A stretch of DNA of 64,000 nt, taken from contig NZ_SAIY01000003.1 in the NCBI RefSeq assembly GCF_010560025.1, forward strand, positions 1 through 64,000. Direction: 5' to 3'. The notes beneath the pieces are model-generated. The model saw only the letters and a program-made list of their open reading frames with translations. It searched no databases and was not told where the DNA came from. This document shows, piece by piece, positions 16,934 through 26,684 of the stretch (within the stretch, counting starts at the first letter, position 1; each line of letters begins with the position of its first letter). The position numbers and the translations under genes are program-made. Source of the stretch: Verrucosispora sioxanthis (GTDB taxonomy: Bacteria; Actinomycetota; Actinomycetes; Mycobacteriales; Micromonosporaceae).

Positions 16934-18207
16934 CCGGGCTCGGGTTGCGCCGCCGTACGCTGCTGGGTGCCGCCGCGGCGGCCACGGCCGCCGCGACCGG
17001 GGGTTGCGGGCGGGGGCGCCGGTCGGTGCAGGTGGCGGTCGTCTGGGCCGGCGGCGAGCTGGCCCGGTTCCGCGAGGTGGTCGCCGGCTACCCGGCGACC
17101 GTGCAGGTGGTCGGCGTGGGCAACGACATCGACGCGTTCCTGACCGCGCGCCGCGCCGCCGGCACCAGTCCCGACGTGGCGATCCTGCCCCGCCCAGGTC
17201 TGGTGGTCGAGTACGCCCGCCGGGGCTGGCTCGGCGAGGTGAGTCCGGCGGCCAGCTATGCCGCCCCGGCCGGCATGGGCGACCTGCTCAGCGTCGACGG
17301 ACGCCGCTACGGCGTCTGGGTCAAGGCGGCGCACAAATCGCTGTGCTGGCACTTTCCGTCGATGCTGGCCGAACCGCCGAGGTCCTGGGACGCGCTGGTC
17401 ACCCTGACCCGTCAGCTCGGGCAACGGCACCGGGCGGGTGCCGGTCCGGCCCCGCTGGCGATCGGTGCCGCCGACGGCTGGGTGCTCACCGACTGGTTCG
17501 AGAACGTGCTCGCCGCCGTCGCCGGCGTGGACCAGTACGAGGCGTTGGCCCGTGGTGAGGCCGACTGGCGCGGCCGGCCGGTGGCGTACGCGCTGGACCG
17601 GCTCGCCGAGTTGTGGAGTGTCGCGGGGGCCTTTCCGGGCGGAGGACGGCGGGCCCTGCTCACCCAGTTCGAAGAGTCGATCATCCAGGTGGTGCACCAC
17701 CGTGAGGCGGTCATGGTGTTCGAGGCCGACTTCGTCGACGCGGTGGTCGCCCGGTTCCGCCGGGGCGACGAACCGCTGGCCACCTTCCGCTTCCCCGGCG
17801 CCCGGGTGGCCGATCAACCGCTGATCGTCGGCGGTGACGCGGCGGTGGCGTTCGCCGGTTCCGACGGCGGTGCGGAGCTGGTGCGCTGGCTCAGCGACGC
17901 GGTGGCCTTCCTGCCGTGGCTCGACGCGGGAGGTTATCTCTCCCCCAACCTCGCCGTGCCGGTGGACAGTTACCGCGACCCGTTGCGTCGACGCCTCGCC
18001 GGTGAGCTGCGTGCCGCCGACGCCGTGCAGTTCGACCTCTCCGACCAGTTGCCCGGCACCTTCACCGGCACCGACGGGGTGGGGATCTGGCGGATCATGC
18101 AGGACTTCTTCATGGACGTGACCGACGGGGTGCCGGCCCGGAAGGCGGTGAGCCGGGCCACCGGGCAGCTCGCCGAGGCGGCCCGGGTGGCGGGGGGTGG
18201 CAGGTGA
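16930..18207 (+). CDS. Extracellular solute-binding lipoprotein (sugar ABC type)
   Basis: A 425-aa family-1 (sugar) binding protein. The N-terminus has a twin-arginine-like LRRRTLLG, a hydrophobic run and a lipobox-like TGGCG, so it is probably a membrane-anchored lipoprotein. The body has typical carbohydrate-binding features (SPDVAILPRPGLVVEYARRGWL, PPRSWDALVTLTRQL, FPGARVADQPLIVGGDAAV). It is coupled at both ends, ATGA with the degenerate ATPase and GTGA with the permease. The ligand is unknown. Confidence 0.88.
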   Translation: MTGLGLRRRTLLGAAAAATAAATGGCGRGRRSVQVAVVWAGGELARFREVVAGYPATVQVVGVGNDIDAFLTARRAAGTSPDVAILPRPGLVVEYARRGWLGEVSPAASYAAPAGMGDLLSVDGRRYGVWVKAAHKSLCWHFPSMLAEPPRSWDALVTLTRQLGQRHRAGAGPAPLAIGAADGWVLTDWFENVLAAVAGVDQYEALARGEADWRGRPVAYALDRLAELWSVAGAFPGGGRRALLTQFEESIIQVVHHREAVMVFEADFVDAVVARFRRGDEPLATFRFPGARVADQPLIVGGDAAVAFAGSDGGAELVRWLSDAVAFLPWLDAGGYLSPNLAVPVDSYRDPLRRRLAGELRAADAVQFDLSDQLPGTFTGTDGVGIWRIMQDFFMDVTDGVPARKAVSRATGQLAEAARVAGGGR

Positions 18208-19961
18208 GCCGGGGCCCGTTGCTGGGTGGACTGGCGGTGCTCGACGATGTCGGGCCACCCCGACGTGGCCGCGCCTACCCGGCGGCGGGCGTCGGTTGGG
18301 CGCTGCTGACACCGGCGGTGCTGCTGCTCGGCGGCCTGCTGGCCTGGCCGGTGCTGCGCACCGTGCACGCCAGCGTCACCACCGAGGGCCGCTGGGTGGG
18401 TGTCGAACACTATCGGGCAGCCCTCGCCGCTCCCGGCACCGTGGCCGTGATCGGGCGGACCCTGCTGTGGGCGCTGCTGGTGCCGACGGTGGTCACGCTC
18501 CTGGGCTATCTGCTCGCCGCGGCCTCCCGGCGTTCCCAGGAGGGTTGGCTGGTCCGGCTCATCCTGGTGGTGCCGACCGCGTTGCCGCTCGTGGTCACCG
18601 GCATGACCTTTCGGCTGCTCTACGACCCCGACCCGGAACGGGGGCTGGCCACCCGGTTGCTGACCTGGGCGACCGGACGGAACCCGGAGCAGCTACCGCA
18701 GCTGCTCGGACCGGACCTGGTCACCGTGGCGGTGATGTCGGCGTTCGTGTGGGCCTGGGTCGGGCTGGCGATGCTGGTGTTCCGGGCCGCCCTCGACGCG
18801 GTGCCGACCGGGCTGGCGGACGCGGTCCGAGCCTTCGGTGGCAGCCGCCGCGACGTGCTCTGGGACGCGCAGTGGCGACCGCTGCTGCTGCGTACCGTCG
18901 CGGTGGTCTTCGCCCTGGTCGCAGTCGGCACCAGCCGGACGTTCGACCTGATCCTGGTGATGACGCCGGGTTCGGTGCGCGACGAGGCGGCGGTGCTGTC
19001 GCTGCGGATCTGGCAGACCTCCGGTGCGACGACCACCGGCGAGGGCGCCGCCCTGGGGGTCGTCTGGCTGGTCGCGGTGACCGCCGGCATGCTGGTGGTG
19101 GCCCTGTTCGTCCGGCAGGCGTGGCCGCCCCGCAGCAGCCGGCGGCAGCGCCGTGACCGCGCCGCCACCCGCACCGACTGGTCCGGGCTGCTCGCCGCCG
19201 GTGCGGCGATCGCGTGGCTGTTGCCGCTGGGGGTGCTGGTGGCCACCTCGTCGCCAGAGCCCGGTACGGGCGGCCACCGGCGTGGTGGTCCGGCCCGCCG
19301 GGGCTGGACTCCTACCGGGCGGTGCTCGGCGGTGCCGAGCTGTGGCGCAGCCTCGGCTTCGCTGGTCCTTGGCCACGTCGTCACCGCCGCGGTGCTGGGT
19401 CGCGCTGCGGCCGCGTACCCGCTGGCCTGGTTGACCGGGCCGGCCGCCCAGGTCACCGGCCTGGTGCTGATGGCCGCGGTGGTGGTCCCCGTGCAGGTGA
19501 TCGCCGGGCCGCTCAACGAGGTGCTCGGGTTGGCGCTGTCCTCCGGCACGGCCCGGGGGGTGGCCCTGGTGCACATCGCGCTGGGGGTCCCGTTCGCCGT
19601 GCTGGTGCTGCGCAACGCCTTCGCCGACCTGCCCGCCGACCAGGTCCGTGGCGCCCGGATCGGCGGGCGGCACTGGTGGGGCACGTTGCGCCGACTGGCC
19701 CGGCACAACCGCACCGCCCTGGTGGCGGTGGCCGTGCTGGAGTTCGTGCAGGTGTGGAACGACCTGGTGGTGGGTCTGCTGTTCAGCGGGCCGGACGCCG
19801 CACCCCTCGGGTTGTTCCTCGCCGCGCAGACCCGTGGATTCGTGGCCGGCAGCGGCCCGCTCGCCGCTGGCTGCGTACTCGCCTCGATCCTGCCGGTGCT
19901 GGTTTTCGTGCTCGCGCGCCGGCAGGTCGTCGCCGGTCTGGTCGCCGGGGGTGTGCGGTGA
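18204..19961 (+). CDS. Fused MalF-MalG-like ABC permease, with a local frame disturbance
   Basis: A 585-codon frame holding two permease halves. Residues about 20-310 are MalF-like (ALPLVVTGMTFRLLYDP, EAA-type loop GLADAVRAFGGSRRDVLW). Residues about 330-585 are MalG-like (EAA-type loop LPADQVRGARIGGRHWWG). Sugar importers normally encode these separately, so this is a fusion. Between about 19255 and 19370 the expected family sequence (WWSGPPGLDSYRAVLGG, ELWRSLGF) lies in another frame, implying two compensating indels. The frame stays open, so this could be a sequencing artefact or a scrambled linker. GTGA overlaps couple it to both neighbours. Confidence 0.78.
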   Translation: MSRGPLLGGLAVLDDVGPPRRGRAYPAAGVGWALLTPAVLLLGGLLAWPVLRTVHASVTTEGRWVGVEHYRAALAAPGTVAVIGRTLLWALLVPTVVTLLGYLLAAASRRSQEGWLVRLILVVPTALPLVVTGMTFRLLYDPDPERGLATRLLTWATGRNPEQLPQLLGPDLVTVAVMSAFVWAWVGLAMLVFRAALDAVPTGLADAVRAFGGSRRDVLWDAQWRPLLLRTVAVVFALVAVGTSRTFDLILVMTPGSVRDEAAVLSLRIWQTSGATTTGEGAALGVVWLVAVTAGMLVVALFVRQAWPPRSSRRQRRDRAATRTDWSGLLAAGAAIAWLLPLGVLVATSSPEPGTGGHRRGGPARRGWTPTGRCSAVPSCGAASASLVLGHVVTAAVLGRAAAAYPLAWLTGPAAQVTGLVLMAAVVVPVQVIAGPLNEVLGLALSSGTARGVALVHIALGVPFAVLVLRNAFADLPADQVRGARIGGRHWWGTLRRLARHNRTALVAVAVLEFVQVWNDLVVGLLFSGPDAAPLGLFLAAQTRGFVAGSGPLAAGCVLASILPVLVFVLARRQVVAGLVAGGVR

Positions 19962-22312
19962 CCGGGCCGCCACCACGGCGGGCCGACCGGCGGTCACGCC
20001 TGTTCAGCGTGCTGCTGGCCGCCGGTGGGGTGGTCGGTGCCGGGATCAGTGCGGTCCTCGGCAACATCACCGGCAACCTGGTCTCCGAGTGGTCGTTGAC
20101 CGTCCTCGGCTCGGCGAGCCTGGCCCTGGCGGCGCTCGGGGTGGCCGCGTCGTTTCTGGTGGAGTGGCGGCGGCGGCAACGCGAGCACCTGCTGGCCGCT
20201 GCGGGCCGAGGCGCGGTCGGCAGGCAGCGCACCGACGTTGCCCTGGCCGGCCGGGTACACCGGTCGGCGGGGCAGGCGGAGGCGGTGGTGGCCATGCTCG
20301 CCCTGGAACACGCGGTGGCGGTGGTGGGCGGCGTGCCGGTACGTCCTGGTGCGCGATCCAGGCGGCGAACCTGAGCCGGGCGGACTTCCCCGACGGGCAG
20401 TACTACCTCGACCTGCGCCGGGGTGGCCGGGCCGGCTCACCCCGGGGGTGCTGGCGCCCTGGCCCGCATCGTCGGCACCCGGGCGCCGCGGTCCGGCCGA
20501 CCGGACGATCTCGCCGACGCCGCCGACGAGCTGCGCGGCCAGTTGGATGGTCTGGAAGGTGGCTGGCTCGACAACGTGGACGCACCGGCGCAGGTCCGGC
20601 CGCTGCTGCCGCCCACCGCCCGGGACTGCCGGTTGCTGGGCCGGCACCGGTCGGCTCGCCGCGGTCGACGGCGTGGTGGCGTACCTGGCTGGCCGAGCCG
20701 GATGTCGACGACGCGGTGGAGATGTTCGCCGACGCCGGGGCGGCACCGCGGTGGCGCGCCCGCACCGCCCGGACCGCGCACCACCGACCCGGCGGTACGG
20801 GCCATCGTCGAGTTGTGCGGACGGCAGCCGCGCACGGTGACCGAGCTGGGACGACGCAGCGCGCACACGGCTGGCGGCCCGCCGACGTGCTGCACGCGCT
20901 GCACCGCGCCGCCGACACACCGCCGCACCAGCGGGTGGGCGTGTCACCGGTGACGGGCTGGTCACCGCCCGCGACACGGCGTACCACGCGCTCACCGACG
21001 AGGCGCGCCGGCTGTGGCGGTTGCTGTCGCTGAGCCGGGTGCCACTGGACCGGGCGACCATCGCCGCGCTCGCCGGACGCCGGCCCGCCCAGGTTGCCGC
21101 CCTGCTGGACGAGCTGGCCGACGGCGCCTTCGTCGTCGGCGCCCGGTGACCGGTACGAGGTTCGTCCGCTGCTCGCCGGGTACGCCCGGATGCACCTGCG
21201 GGACACCGAGCCGGTGCGCCGGCGGGTCACCGTGCAGGCGCGACTGACCCGGCATCTGGCCCGCCGGGCCGAACAGCAGGTGGCCGCCCTGGCGGCCGGT
21301 GCCCTGGACCGTGACCAGCGACTGCCCGACGACGATCCGTACGGCTGGCTGGACCTGCACCAGGAGCTGCTGCTGGCGGTGGTGCAGGTGCCGGCCGGCG
21401 CGGTGGAGACGCTGCCGCGTCGGGTGCGGAACTGGTGGTTCCGGCTGGCCGTGGCGCTGTGCGGCTGGCTCGCCCATACCGAGCGGCTCGACGAATGGGA
21501 GGACGTCTGCCGCACGGTGCTGGCCAACCCCACCGCCCAGGACCGGCCGGAGATCGCCGGTTGGGCCCACAACGAGTTGGGCGTGCTGCGTCGTCGCCGG
21601 CACGACCCGTACGGCGCGGTGGCCGCGCTCAGCCTGGCGGTCGCCGGGCAGGGTCGCCGGGGCACCGCCCAGGCGCGGATGAATCTCGGGCTGGCCCTGC
21701 TCGACCTCGGTCGCACCGACGAGGCGGTGGAGCACCTGGAGCTGTCGCGGCGGCACCGGTCCGGCGCCGACCGCGCCGGCCAGGCGCTCAGCGATCTCGG
21801 GCTGGGAGGCTGGCGCGGTACGAGCTGGACACCGCGCACGACCTGCTGGTTCGGGCGGCGAACTCGTTCCGTTCGCTCGGCGACGCCCGTGGCTACGCGG
21901 CGGCGTTGACGAATCTGGTGCTGGTCCACTCGGCGATGGGCGAGCACCTCGACGCGGCGCAGGCGTGGCGGGCCGCGCTACGCGAGTACGAGTCGCTCGG
22001 TGACCCGAGCAACCGGGCGGTGGCGCTGCTCAACGCGGGCGTGGCACTGCTCGGCGGTGGCACCGGGGCAGGCCCGTCAGGCGTACGAGCTGTTGGCCGA
22101 GAGCTGGCGGTTGCGCGAGGGTCCCGGACGCGGACTGGGCCGGACGCTGTTGCATCTGGGCGACGCGGCGGCGGCGCTCGGCGACGACGAGGGCCCGTGG
22201 GCACTGGGCGGACGCGGCGGCCATCTGCGAGGTGGCCGGGGACGACGATGGTCAGCGGGCCGCCGACGCCCGGCTGGGCGGTGAGCGCTCGGCCGAGCCG
22301 CGCCCGGGGTGA
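19958..22312 (+). pseudogene. NB-ARC/TPR (STAND-like) protein broken by many frameshifts
   Basis: It starts with GTG at 19958 overlapping the permease stop. The N-terminus has two hydrophobic segments (LFSVLLAAGGVVGAG; LTVLGSASLALAALG), so it is membrane-anchored. An NTPase-like region follows (CAIQAANLSRADFPDGQYYLDL, then LDNVDAPAQVRPLLP, the kinase-2-like part). The P-loop area reads as if lacking a GKT. After it come a winged-helix-like part and TPR-like repeats (GWAHNELGVLRRR, AQARMNLGLALLDLGRTDEAVEHLELS, AALTNLVLVHSAMGEH). These segments lie in all three plus frames, needing at least eight indels. The stop is probably at 22310-22312. Either a decayed gene or poor local sequence. Confidence 0.7.
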
Positions 22313-22321
22313 CGACGGCGG

Positions 22322-23852
22322 CTACCCCGCCGCACGGCGGCGACGGTCGCGACTCCCGCGTCGATGGCCGACGCGGTGTTGGCCGCGTAGCCGAGGCACC
22401 AGGCCGGGGCGGTAAGGGCCGCAGGCAGTGCCAGGACAGCGGCTGCACCTTCACCCCACGCGCCAGCGCCGCGGCGGCGAGTTCCGTGTCGACCACATCG
22501 CCGTCGAGGGTGACCATCAGGTGCAGCCCGGCCGCCGCGCCGTGCACGGTGGCCTCCGGCAGGTGACGGGCCAGGGCGGCGGTCATCGCGTCCCGGCGGC
22601 GTACGTGGCGTTGGCGCAGCAGCCGCAGTTGCCGTTCGAACGCTCCGGAGGTGATCAGCTCGCCGAGCACGAGTTGGGGCAGGACGGCGTTTCCCAGGTC
22701 GGCGTTGCGTTTGGCCGCCACCACCGCGTCCCGGTATCGACGGGGCACCAGCAGCCAGCCGATCCGCAACGCCGGGGCGAGCAGCTTCGACACGCTGCCG
22801 GCGTAGCACACCCGCTCGGGCAGGGTGGCCCGCAGCGCGGGCACCGGCGGACGGTCGTAGCGGTGCTCGGCGTCGTAGTCGTCCTCGATGACCAGGCCAC
22901 CCGTCCGGGTCCAGGCGGCGAGCTGGCGGCGCCGTTCACCGTCGAGCACCGCGCCGGTCGGGAACTGGTGCGCCGGGGTGAGCATCACCGCCGGCACGCC
23001 GCTGGCGGCCAGCTCGTCCACCCGCACCCCGGCGGCGTCCACCGGGATCGGCACGGTGGTCAGCCGCCAGTTGTCGAGGTGCTGACGGACACCGAGCGAG
23101 CCGGGGTCCTCCACACCGACGGTGCTCACGCCGTCGGCGCGCAGCGCCTGGGCCAGCAGGCCGAGCGCCTGTGAGACGCCGGTGGTGAGACATGACCTCG
23201 GCCGGGTCGACGCCGATGCCCCGGCTGCGGGCGAGCCATCCGGCGACGGCCCGGAGGGCCGTCCGCACGGGTCACCGTAGCCGAGGTCGGCGGCGACCAG
23301 CCGGCCGAGCACCGCCTTCCGGCACGCATCCACGCCGCCCGGGGAAACGCCGCCAGGTCGGGTACGCCGGGTGGTGTGCGGGCCGGGATGTGCGTACCGT
23401 GTCGAAGACGTCGGTGCCCAGTGCGGACCGGAAACGGCTGCCGGATCCCTCCCGGGCCGGCGGCGCGGCGGCCGGCGCGGCGGCCGTGGTCGTCACCGTG
23501 AGGGCGCTGGCCACGACCACGGTGCCGGCGCGCCCCGGCCGGCGACGTGCCCGTCCTCCATCAGACGCTGGTACGCCTCGACCACCACGCCCCGGGACAC
23601 CCCCAGGTCCGCCGCGAGGGTCCGGCTGGCCGGCAGCCGGGATCCGATGGGAACCACTCCGTCGGCGATCGCCCGGCGTAGCCGGTCGGCCAGCCAGGTG
23701 GCCCGGCCACCCGGCGGTGCCTGGCCGACGTCCAGGTGCAGAAAGTCCGCCCCGGCGTTCAAGCTCGGTTCCGGCACCGGAGGTGACGTCCGGCCAGCGT
23801 CACCGCCGGCCGTTATGGACCTGTCGGCGGGTACGGTTTTGGCACTGCTCAT
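22322..23852 (-). pseudogene. MocR/GabR-type GntR-aminotransferase regulator with several frameshifts
   Basis: The N-terminal GntR winged helix (LADRLRRAIADGVVPIGSRLPASRTLAADLG in pieces, VSRGVVVEAYQRLMEDGHV) is read from ATG 23852. The aminotransferase half (VEDPGSLGVRQHL, IEDDYDAEHRYDR, CYAGSVSKLLAPALRIGWL with the PLP lysine in SVSK) lies in other frames. At least five indels are needed, near 23520, 23345, 23265, 23190 and 22420. It is divergent from a LysE exporter, a usual partner of MocR regulators that sense amino compounds with PLP. The 3' end is uncertain. Confidence 0.75.
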
Positions 23853-23910
23853 CGGACCATTGTCGGCGGCAGGGTGGTGGTGAACCATAGCCGACCAAGG
23901 AGCAGTTCAC

Positions 23911-24522
23911 GTGACCGTCGCATTCCTGCTGACCACGATCATGGTGGTCGCGACCCCGGGGGCCGGGGTGCTGTTCACCCTCTCCGCCGGCTTGACCGGT
24001 GGGCACCGGGCCGCCCTGCTCGCCGCCCTGAGCGGCACGTTGGCCACCCTGCCGCACCTGGTGGCGGCGGTGACCGGGCTCGCCGCGTTGCTGCACTCCA
24101 GTGCGCTCGCCTTCGACCTGGTCAAGTACCTGGGCGTGGGCTACCTGCTCTGGCTGGCGCTGGCGACGGTACGCGAACGGGGCGCCTTCACCGTCGACGG
24201 CAGCGGCCCCGCCCGGCCGGCCAGCCGGATCATCGGCTCGGCGCTGGCGATGAACCTGCTCAACCCGAAGCTGACGATCTTCTTCGTGGCGTTCCTGCCC
24301 CAGTTCGTCCAGCCCGGCAGTCCGGGTGCGCTGGCCCGGATGCTCGGCCTGGGGGCGGTCTTCACGGCCACGACGCTCGTGGTCTTCGTCGGCTACGGAC
24401 TCTGCGCCGCCGCGGTACGCCGGCGGGTGCTCGACCGCCCCCGGGTGGCCGACTGGCTGCGCCGGTGCTTCGCCGGGTCGTTCCTGGGGCTCGGGCTGCT
24501 GCTGGCCCGCGCCGAGGCGTGA
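23911..24522 (+). CDS. LysE-family amino acid exporter
   Basis: A 203-aa membrane protein with about six hydrophobic segments. The N-terminal VATPGAGVLFTLSAGLTGG and central AMNLLNPKLTIFFVAFLPQFV are hallmark LysE/RhtB sequences. The GTG start has AAGGAGC 7 nt upstream. Divergence from the MocR regulator (58-nt gap) suggests induction by its substrate amino acid. Confidence 0.92.
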   Translation: MTVAFLLTTIMVVATPGAGVLFTLSAGLTGGHRAALLAALSGTLATLPHLVAAVTGLAALLHSSALAFDLVKYLGVGYLLWLALATVRERGAFTVDGSGPARPASRIIGSALAMNLLNPKLTIFFVAFLPQFVQPGSPGALARMLGLGAVFTATTLVVFVGYGLCAAAVRRRVLDRPRVADWLRRCFAGSFLGLGLLLARAEA

Positions 24523-24540
24523 GCGGACGAGGAGCCGGAG

Positions 24541-25233
24541 ATGTTCTTCCAGCACTCACCACAGCTGTGGGCGCAGCACCCCACGCTCGTCGCCGGTGTG
24601 CTGTACGCCGAGGGCGTCGCCGGGAACCCCGGTGCCGACCTGCCGCTGGCCGAGTTGGTCGGTATGGCCCGCCGCAGGCTCGACGGGACCACCGAGGCGG
24701 CGTTCCCGGAGATCCAGGCGTGGCGACGGACGTTCGCGCGGATGGGCCTGGCTCCGACGAGGTACCGGTGCGCGGCGGAGTCACTGCTGCGGCGGCTGCG
24801 CACCTCAGGTGACCTGCCGAGGGTGCACCCGCTCGTGGATCTCGGCAACGCCGTCTCGGCCGCGTACGCCGTGCCGGTGGGGATCTTCGACGTCGACCGG
24901 TGTGGTGGCGGCATCGAGGTACGGCAGGCCCGGGGCGACGAACGCTACCTGACCTTCGGCGGGGTCGAGGAGCACCCCGAGCCCGGTGAGGTGATCTTCA
25001 CGGATTCGGCCGGCCGGGCACACGCGCGACGGTGGACCAATCGGCAGAGCGGGTGGTCGGCGGTACGTGACGACACCCGCACCGTGCTGGTGGTGGTCGA
25101 GGCGATGCACCAGGCGGCGGACCGCAACGTGCCGGCGATGCTCGACGCGCTCGCCGCCGGGTTGCGGCACGGCTGGGGCGTCTCGGCACACACCAGCGTG
25201 CTGGCCCCGTCCGAGCCTCGGTTCGAGGCGTAG
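24541..25233 (+). CDS. B3/B4 domain protein (PheRS editing-domain homologue)
   Basis: A 230-aa protein with the B3/B4 fold of phenylalanyl-tRNA synthetase beta chains. The motif region includes RVHPLVDLGNAVSAAYAVPVG, and FTDSAGRAHARRWTNRQS follows. Stand-alone versions are thought to act on mischarged tRNA or related substrates. It starts 18 nt after lysE with GAGGAG upstream, so the two are cotranscribed; together with MocR they form a recurrent actinomycete trio. Confidence 0.85.
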   Translation: MFFQHSPQLWAQHPTLVAGVLYAEGVAGNPGADLPLAELVGMARRRLDGTTEAAFPEIQAWRRTFARMGLAPTRYRCAAESLLRRLRTSGDLPRVHPLVDLGNAVSAAYAVPVGIFDVDRCGGGIEVRQARGDERYLTFGGVEEHPEPGEVIFTDSAGRAHARRWTNRQSGWSAVRDDTRTVLVVVEAMHQAADRNVPAMLDALAAGLRHGWGVSAHTSVLAPSEPRFEA

Positions 25234-25294
25234 GGCCGGTGCCGAGGCCGCGCGGTCGAGCCGAGTTCAGGCGGCGGCCGGCGGCGCGGGTAGG

Positions 25295-25330
25295 TCCGCA
25301 GACGGCCGGCACGGGGCGGCCGTCTGCGGA
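25295..25330. terminator. Terminator between convergent B3/B4 and MBL genes
   Basis: Thirteen-bp perfect arms TCCGCAGACGGCC and GGCCGTCTGCGGA with a 10-nt loop, between stops at 25233 and 25347. Probably bidirectional. Confidence 0.7.
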
Positions 25331-25346
25331 TCTCGGTCCGCCCGGG

Positions 25347-25949
25347 TCAGCGGCTCTCGCCCGGCGCGAGATAGCGGTAGCCCGGCACGGTCTCGCCGAA
25401 CCAGCCGTTGACGCTGGCCAGGCCACGCGCGTTGAGCTGGGCGTCGTGGATCGGCAGGACCTCGGGCGCAGCGACCTCGACCGCGAAGTCGATCGCCTCG
25501 GTCAGCTTCAGCCAGGACGCCTGCGCCGGCACCAGCAGGGTCCGCACCGGCCGGTCCGGCGGAGCCAGCGAGTCGCCCGGGTGATAGACCGCGTCGGCCA
25601 CGAGGTAGCCGAGGTTCGGGCAGTCGGGCTGCCCTCCGTGGATGGTGGCGTGCCGCCCACCGAACGCGGTGACCTCGAGACCGGCGGCGGTGAACCGCTG
25701 CCCCGCCCGCACCCGGGTCACCGGTAGCGGCGCCAGGTCCGGCAGGGCGGCGCCCTCCGGCGCGAAGACCGGTACGCCGAGGCCGGCGAGCCGGAGCACG
25801 TCGATGTGGTCGGTGTGCTCGTGGCTGACCAGAACCGCGTCCGCGCCGACCAGTGCCCGCGGTTCGCTCCAGGTGCCCGGGTCGATGACCAGCACGACGC
25901 CGTCGTGTTCGAGCCGGACGCAGGAGTGCGTGTACTTCGTGATCCGCAT
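25347..25949 (-). CDS. UlaG-like MBL-fold hydrolase
   Basis: A 200-aa protein. It opens with MRITKYTHSCVRLEHDG and carries the metal motif SHEHTDH, then FGGRHATIH and YHPGDSLAPPD. This is the UlaG/L-ascorbate-6-phosphate-lactonase-like branch of the metallo-beta-lactamase fold. The substrate is unknown. Its start lies just downstream of the MarR gene, on the same strand. Confidence 0.87.
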   Translation of the reverse strand: MRITKYTHSCVRLEHDGVVLVIDPGTWSEPRALVGADAVLVSHEHTDHIDVLRLAGLGVPVFAPEGAALPDLAPLPVTRVRAGQRFTAAGLEVTAFGGRHATIHGGQPDCPNLGYLVADAVYHPGDSLAPPDRPVRTLLVPAQASWLKLTEAIDFAVEVAAPEVLPIHDAQLNARGLASVNGWFGETVPGYRYLAPGESR

Positions 25950-26577
25950 CCCGGGACGGTACGCCGCGGAGTCCGCCGCCGGGTGCCTCCCGCTCGGCGC
26001 AGGTCGTGCTGTCGCCGGCCGACGCGCCGGTGACGTGCTGCGTCAGGTCCGGGTCGGACGCCGCCGTGCGGCGTCCGGTGGGCGGCCGCTCCGCCGCCGC
26101 CTCGACCGCCTGGCACAGGTCGGTGAGCGGGTCGACCGCCTGCGCCGCGCAGGCCACCCGGCGCAGCAGAGCCTGCAGGGTGCCGGCCTGCTCCGGCGAC
26201 AACTCCCGCAGCAGCCGCGACTCGACCGCGCCGAGGGCTTCGCGCCGGTGCCGCGCGGCCGCCCGCCCGGTCTCGGTGAGGGTGACCAGGCGGCTGCGCC
26301 GGTCCGCCGGGTCGGGTCGGCGGACCACCAGCCCGCCCTGCTCCAGGTCGTCGATCAGGTACGTCAGGACGGTGCGGTCGATGCCCAGTTCCTCGGCGAT
26401 CGCGCCCTGGTTGCGGGCCGGTTCCCGGTCGGCCGAGGTGAGCACCTGGTATCCGCGCGGTCCGCCGGGCAGGTCACCGACCGCGTGGTCGGCGGCGCGG
26501 ACGTAGGCGCGGAAGACGACGCCGAGCATCCAACCGAGGTCGTCGTTGATCGGGTCGCTGGCCCGGGCACCGCTCAT
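25950..26577 (-). CDS. MarR-family regulator with missing stop codon
   Basis: From ATG 26577 (GGAG upstream) the protein has a MarR winged helix (NQGAIAEELGIDRTVLTYLIDDLEQGGLVVRRPDPADRRSRLVTLTETGRAA) over residues about 55-110 and a C-terminal dimer helix to about residue 150. No stop follows at the expected place. The frame stays open through the whole MBL gene to 25267, where its composition is that of a shadow frame. A one-base indel near 26000-26030 would restore a stop. The true end is therefore unknown and I give the limit before the MBL start. Divergent to the LLM-hemerythrin gene, which it probably controls. Confidence 0.7.
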
Positions 26578-26618
26578 CACTCCACGATAGCGTAGGTCAC
26601 ATATTTTCTTGTGCGATG

Positions 26619-26639
26619 ATGTTCTGTACGACATAACAT
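26619..26639. promoter_or_regulatory. Operator-like palindrome between marR and LLM-hemerythrin gene
   Basis: Arms ATGTTCTGT and ACATAACAT (8 of 9 complementary) around ACG, in an unusually AT-rich 107-bp divergent spacer. The size and symmetry suit a MarR dimer. A looser dyad CACA...TGTG lies at about 26599-26613. Confidence 0.55.
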
Positions 26640-26684
26640 TTTTCCTGCGGCGAGCGGCGCCGCGGGATCGGGAGGACGGCCGAG

